From an uncultured Oscillospiraceae bacterium (lineage in GTDB: Bacteria; Bacillota; Clostridia; Oscillospirales; Acutalibacteraceae): a DNA stretch of 64,000 nt. Below, piece after piece: positions 60,446 to 64,000 of this stretch. The first letter of the stretch is position 1. The number at the start of each line of letters is the position of its first letter. The stretch covers positions 34,836 to 98,835 of the forward strand of contig UQKB01000006.1 in NCBI GenBank assembly GCA_900541565.1, written 5' to 3'. The notes under the pieces were generated by a model, which was given only the letters and a program-made list of their open reading frames with translations, did not search any database and had not been told where the DNA came from. Made by a program: the position numbers and the translations under genes.

Positions 60446-63400
60446 TTGAAGGTTCGCAAATTACTTGCGGTGCTGCTGTGCGCTTTGATGATGGCGTCGG
60501 CAATAGCAGTTCCCGCACAGGCAGCAGTTACAGGCGACGAAGCCACCGGGGCTTATAGTAATTCGGCAGATACGTATAATACATATGCCGGAACAGACCT
60601 GGGGGCTACGTATTCCAAAGACTCCACCACTTTTAAGGTGTGGGCGCCAAGCGCTTCCAATGTACAGGTCAAGCGTTATAAAACCGGCTCTGACGACGAA
60701 GCAGGCGCAGGCGTGATTGAAACCAGGGACATGACCAAAAACGACTCTAACGGGACCTGGTCTGTTACAATCGACGGTGATCTCAACGGGACATATTATA
60801 CGTACCTTGTCACAGTCAACGGCTCAACAAAAGAAACACAGGACGTCTACTCGGTGGCAACTGGCGTAAACGGCAACCGTTCCATGGTCATCGACCTGGA
60901 CAGCACAGACCCGGAGGGCTGGGAAAACGACGAGCACATGCTCGTTGCAAACCAGAACGATGCCGTGATTTGGGAAGTACAGGTGCGCGATTTTTCTATT
61001 TCTGACACATCCGGCGTCAGCAACGCGCATAAAGGAAAATACCTTGCGTTTACGGAAGGCGGAACCAAACTCAACGGAACGGACGATATTTCCACATGCG
61101 TGGATTATCTTGTAAAGCAAGGCGTAAACTATGTACACCTCAATCCGGTCTATGATTTTGGCTCCGTTGATGAAACAAGCCTTTCCAGGCCGCAGTACAA
61201 CTGGGGCTATGACCCGGTCAACTATAACGTGCCAGAAGGCTCTTATTCAACGGACCCTTACGACGGTGCGGTAAGGATCAAGGAATTTAAGCAGATGGTG
61301 CAGGCCCTGCATGACAGAGGCATCGGCGTGATTATGGACGTGGTGTACAACCACACCTATTCTACCGATTCTGCTTTTGAAAAGACCGTGCCCGGCTACT
61401 ATTACAGAATGCAGGGATCTTCTTTCCTGAACGCTTCCGGCTGCGGCAATGTTACCGCGTCTGATAAAGTAATGTTCAGAAAGTATATGATTGATTCCGT
61501 CAAATACTGGGTGGAGGAATATCACATTGACGGCTTCCGTTTTGACCTGATGGGCTGCCATGATATTACTACCATGAACCAGATCAGGGCAGAGCTTGAT
61601 GCAATCGACCGCCGGATTTTGATGTACGGTGAGCCGTGGATGGCCGACTGGGGTTCCAACGGTATTTCCAGCTCGCAGGCCTGCATTATGGATAATGCCA
61701 GCCGCGTAAGTGAAAGAATCGCCATGTTCAATGACAAAATCAGAAATGCGCTTAAAGGCGGCACGGACGACGCTTCACAGGGCTATATACAGGGTTCTAC
61801 AACCGTAACAAACGACATTAAGGCAGGCATGATGGGCGGCTCCAGCACCACATGGGGCAAATGGGCGCGCCAGCCTTCTCAGTGCATTACCTATAACTCC
61901 GCACACGACAACCTGACCCTTTGGGATAAGATCTTAAAATCCAACGGTTCTACAGACTACGACGGTACAAACGCCACGTTCCTTGCGCAGAATAAGCTTT
62001 CTGCAGCCATTGTTTTGACATCACAGGGAATTCCGTTTTATCTGGCCGGCGAAGAATTTGCAAGAACGAAATACGGCGAGCATAACAGTTACAACTCGCC
62101 TGACAACATAAACCAGCTTGATTGGAGCAGGGTGGAAACCTACAGCAACCTGGTTGACTATTATAAAGGCTTAATGCAGATCCGCGCCAATTATTCCCCG
62201 TTTAGGGATCCCACCAGCGCATCTGGCGCTACAACCTATTTTGTAGAAAATGGAAGCGTCATTGCGTATACGATCCAGAACAAAACGGCAAATGCTGCGA
62301 ACGAATGGGGAACCATGGCGGTGCTGACCAACAACACTGCAAGCGCTAGAAGCATTACGCTTCAGGGGCAGGCTGCTTTGCCCTCCAGCTGGGTTGTTTT
62401 GGCAAACGGCCAAAGCGCCGGCGTAACAAGCCTTGGCACGGTCAGCGGCTCTACCGTCAGCGTACCGGCAAGGTCAGCCATGATATTGGTAGACGCAGCA
62501 AGCTATAACAGCGTACAGGTTCCGGAAGAAACCTACAGAACCATTACAACCAACCATATTGACAGCGAAACAGGCGAAGTTTTAAAAACAACGACTTCTC
62601 TTTACAAGGACGGTACAACCTACAGAACCCAGCCCGACAGCGATATTCTGTTCGATTATAACCTGGTCAGAACGGAAGGCACGACAACGGGCACCGTTTC
62701 ACAGGATGTTACGGTCAGCTATTATTACCAAAAGAGCAATGTAGAAAGCTATACCCTGACAGTTCAGTATGTAGACCAACAGGGCCAGGCTCTTATGCCG
62801 GAGAAAACGACCAGGGTGAAGGACGGGCAGGCTTATGAAGAGCCGCATGAAACTATTTCCGGCTATGAGCTTGACACAGATCAGCTTCCCGGGAAGACCT
62901 TTGGCTATATTACAGGCGACACGACGATCACCTATACCTATAAAGCGTCCGATTACGATAACCTGAAGGTGCATTATTATAACGGCAACGGATGGGCCAC
63001 ACCGTATATGTATGCTTATGACGATTCTTCTTCCCTTGTCCTTTTGACCGGTGACTGGCCCGGAACAAGAATGACGGCGGATGCAGCCATGGGTGCAAAC
63101 TGGTATACCTATCCGGAAATTGATGTGGCGCAAGCAAAGGTCATGTTTACAAACGGTGCTGCATCCGGCACAGAGCAGGAGCCTGGCGCAAATATGCCGG
63201 GTTACGAAGCCAGCGGAGAGGTTTGGATTCAAGACGGGGTAACATCGTTTAACTCCAAAGTAGTCGTCAGCTATGTGGACGGTGACGGCAACAAGCTTGC
63301 ACAGGATCAGGTGCTTACAGGAGAAAAGGTGACCACGTCGGATACCTACACAACGCAGGGCCTTGCAGGCTATGAAAATCCTGTGATTATGGGCAACGCG

Positions 63401-64000
63401 CAGGGAGCCTGGGCGGTAGGAACCAAAAATGTGGTATATGTCTATGATGACGCAGTACCGCCCGTAACAATTCCGACCAATCCTCCCACAGGCGAACGCT
63501 ATATGCTTGGCGACGTTACGTTTGATGATGAAATTAAGATAGAAGATGTACTAGCCATGCAGCGCAGCATTGCAATGATGACTTCTTTTACACAGCTGCA
63601 AATTACCGCGGGTGATGTGGACAGAAACGGAAAGATTGAAATTGCAGATGTTCTGGAAGTGCAAAAATACATTGCAAAAATGCCAACTCAATATGATATT
63701 GGCAAGGTCTTTAACGATGCAACCGTGCCAACAGACCCGCAGCCAACAGACCCACAACCAACAGACCCGCAGCCGACAGAGCCACAACCGACGGAGCCAC
63801 AGCCAACGGACCCGCAGCCGACGGAGCCACAGCCGACGGAGCCGCCTGTCAGCAATGAGGTAACCCTCTATTTCTCAAATGGTGTGTGGTGGGACAAGGT
63901 ATATGTATATGCCTGGAGGACCTCTGACGAAAATATGAATGCAGCATGGCCCGGCGAAGAGATGACCGCCGTAGGGCAAAATAGTTTTGGTGAAACCATT
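60446..64000 (+). CDS. Secreted dockerin-bearing type I pullulanase (GH13), 3' end missing
   Basis: An extracellular starch-debranching enzyme; 1185 codons are seen and it runs off the window. TTG start with AAGGAG 8 nt upstream. A signal peptide ends near PAQA. A CBM48-like domain is followed by a GH13 catalytic domain with the type I pullulanase motif YNWGYDP (251-257), and the acids Asp367 (GFRFD), Glu396 (YGEPW) and Asp488 (SAHDN). MucBP-like repeats (about 692-832 and 938-1004) surround a CBM26-like starch-binding domain (about 840-925). A type I dockerin pair follows (about 1022-1080: GDVTFDDEIKIEDVL and GDVDRNGKIEIADVLEVQKY), a Pro/Thr/Glu/Gln/Asp linker (63726-63848) and a second CBM26 start. 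This resembles amylosome enzymes of Ruminococcus bromii. Confidence 0.92.
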   Translation, partial: MKVRKLLAVLLCALMMASAIAVPAQAAVTGDEATGAYSNSADTYNTYAGTDLGATYSKDSTTFKVWAPSASNVQVKRYKTGSDDEAGAGVIETRDMTKNDSNGTWSVTIDGDLNGTYYTYLVTVNGSTKETQDVYSVATGVNGNRSMVIDLDSTDPEGWENDEHMLVANQNDAVIWEVQVRDFSISDTSGVSNAHKGKYLAFTEGGTKLNGTDDISTCVDYLVKQGVNYVHLNPVYDFGSVDETSLSRPQYNWGYDPVNYNVPEGSYSTDPYDGAVRIKEFKQMVQALHDRGIGVIMDVVYNHTYSTDSAFEKTVPGYYYRMQGSSFLNASGCGNVTASDKVMFRKYMIDSVKYWVEEYHIDGFRFDLMGCHDITTMNQIRAELDAIDRRILMYGEPWMADWGSNGISSSQACIMDNASRVSERIAMFNDKIRNALKGGTDDASQGYIQGSTTVTNDIKAGMMGGSSTTWGKWARQPSQCITYNSAHDNLTLWDKILKSNGSTDYDGTNATFLAQNKLSAAIVLTSQGIPFYLAGEEFARTKYGEHNSYNSPDNINQLDWSRVETYSNLVDYYKGLMQIRANYSPFRDPTSASGATTYFVENGSVIAYTIQNKTANAANEWGTMAVLTNNTASARSITLQGQAALPSSWVVLANGQSAGVTSLGTVSGSTVSVPARSAMILVDAASYNSVQVPEETYRTITTNHIDSETGEVLKTTTSLYKDGTTYRTQPDSDILFDYNLVRTEGTTTGTVSQDVTVSYYYQKSNVESYTLTVQYVDQQGQALMPEKTTRVKDGQAYEEPHETISGYELDTDQLPGKTFGYITGDTTITYTYKASDYDNLKVHYYNGNGWATPYMYAYDDSSSLVLLTGDWPGTRMTADAAMGANWYTYPEIDVAQAKVMFTNGAASGTEQEPGANMPGYEASGEVWIQDGVTSFNSKVVVSYVDGDGNKLAQDQVLTGEKVTTSDTYTTQGLAGYENPVIMGNAQGAWAVGTKNVVYVYDDAVPPVTIPTNPPTGERYMLGDVTFDDEIKIEDVLAMQRSIAMMTSFTQLQITAGDVDRNGKIEIADVLEVQKYIAKMPTQYDIGKVFNDATVPTDPQPTDPQPTDPQPTEPQPTEPQPTDPQPTEPQPTEPPVSNEVTLYFSNGVWWDKVYVYAWRTSDENMNAAWPGEEMTAVGQNSFGETI

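Noticed and set aside
63726..63848. Short repeated units of P-T-D/E-P-Q that look like a tandem or CRISPR-like repeat at DNA level
   Set aside because: The repeat is in frame within the pullulanase and encodes a proline/threonine linker; units are contiguous with no spacers.

Overview
The window reads as chromosomal DNA of an anaerobic, fermentative, endospore-forming Clostridia species, most likely Oscillospiraceae/Ruminococcaceae-like. Supporting genes are pyruvate formate-lyase and its activase, bifunctional AdhE, ferredoxin-linked 2-oxoacid oxidoreductases, the redox repressor Rex, dipicolinate synthase DpaAB (made only by spore formers), and a dockerin-bearing pullulanase of the kind known from amylosome-forming ruminococci. 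The genus assignment is inference. There are no rRNA, tRNA, phage, IS or CRISPR signatures. Most genes are ordinary housekeeping or fermentation genes with clear Shine-Dalgarno sites, several TTG/GTG starts and strong hairpin terminators.

Layout. 1-8975: the 5' end of prfB (minus), then a MATE transporter, a phosphopantetheinyl transferase, pflB-pflA behind a ZTP riboswitch/terminator, a RING-like membrane protein, galU and a C39-like lipoprotein. 9072-20643 (mostly minus): a Rieske-FAD oxidoreductase with a tocopherol-cyclase-like protein, eno, a LysM protein (+), an orphan MazF/EndoA, a lipoprotein, the NAD(P)H-hydrate repair enzyme, a three-gene sortase cassette (substrate, sortase, membrane protein), a CpsB-type phosphatase and leuB. 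21007-27950 (+): a SleB-like hydrolase, then a partner-switching-like cluster: STAS remnant, MATE-HATPase fusion, GNAT protein, SpoIIE-type phosphatase and RsbW-like kinase.

28344-33869 (minus): comFC, recD2, gatD-murT and a small membrane protein. 34034-46504 (+): DUF1540, dpaAB, a zinc-ribbon membrane protein, metY, a P-loop ATPase, a four-gene 2-oxoacid:ferredoxin oxidoreductase operon, a lone ABC-type binding lipoprotein, adhE under a Rex-box promoter and a kinase-like phosphotransferase. 46775-54243 (mostly minus): an unusual two-part M4 metalloprotease, an XRE regulator (+), rex, icd and acn. 54632-64000 (+): a sodium:solute symporter, paaK-iorA-iorB, and a pullulanase that runs off the window and is preceded by a perfect cre box.

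How the genes work together. Starch is attacked outside the cell by the pullulanase under probable CcpA control. Sugars pass through glycolysis (eno) to pyruvate, which PflB splits to acetyl-CoA and formate. AdhE reduces acetyl-CoA to ethanol to regenerate NAD+, and Rex, encoded 8 kb away, probably senses NADH to control this. Acn and Icd supply 2-oxoglutarate for glutamate, while VorB-type and Ior oxidoreductases with PaaK ferment amino-acid-derived 2-oxoacids. The items most worth follow-up are the sortase cassette, the M4 protease with an internal sorting-like signal, the GatD lacking its catalytic cysteine, the MATE-HATPase/SpoIIE cluster and the Rieske-FAD/tocopherol-cyclase pair.
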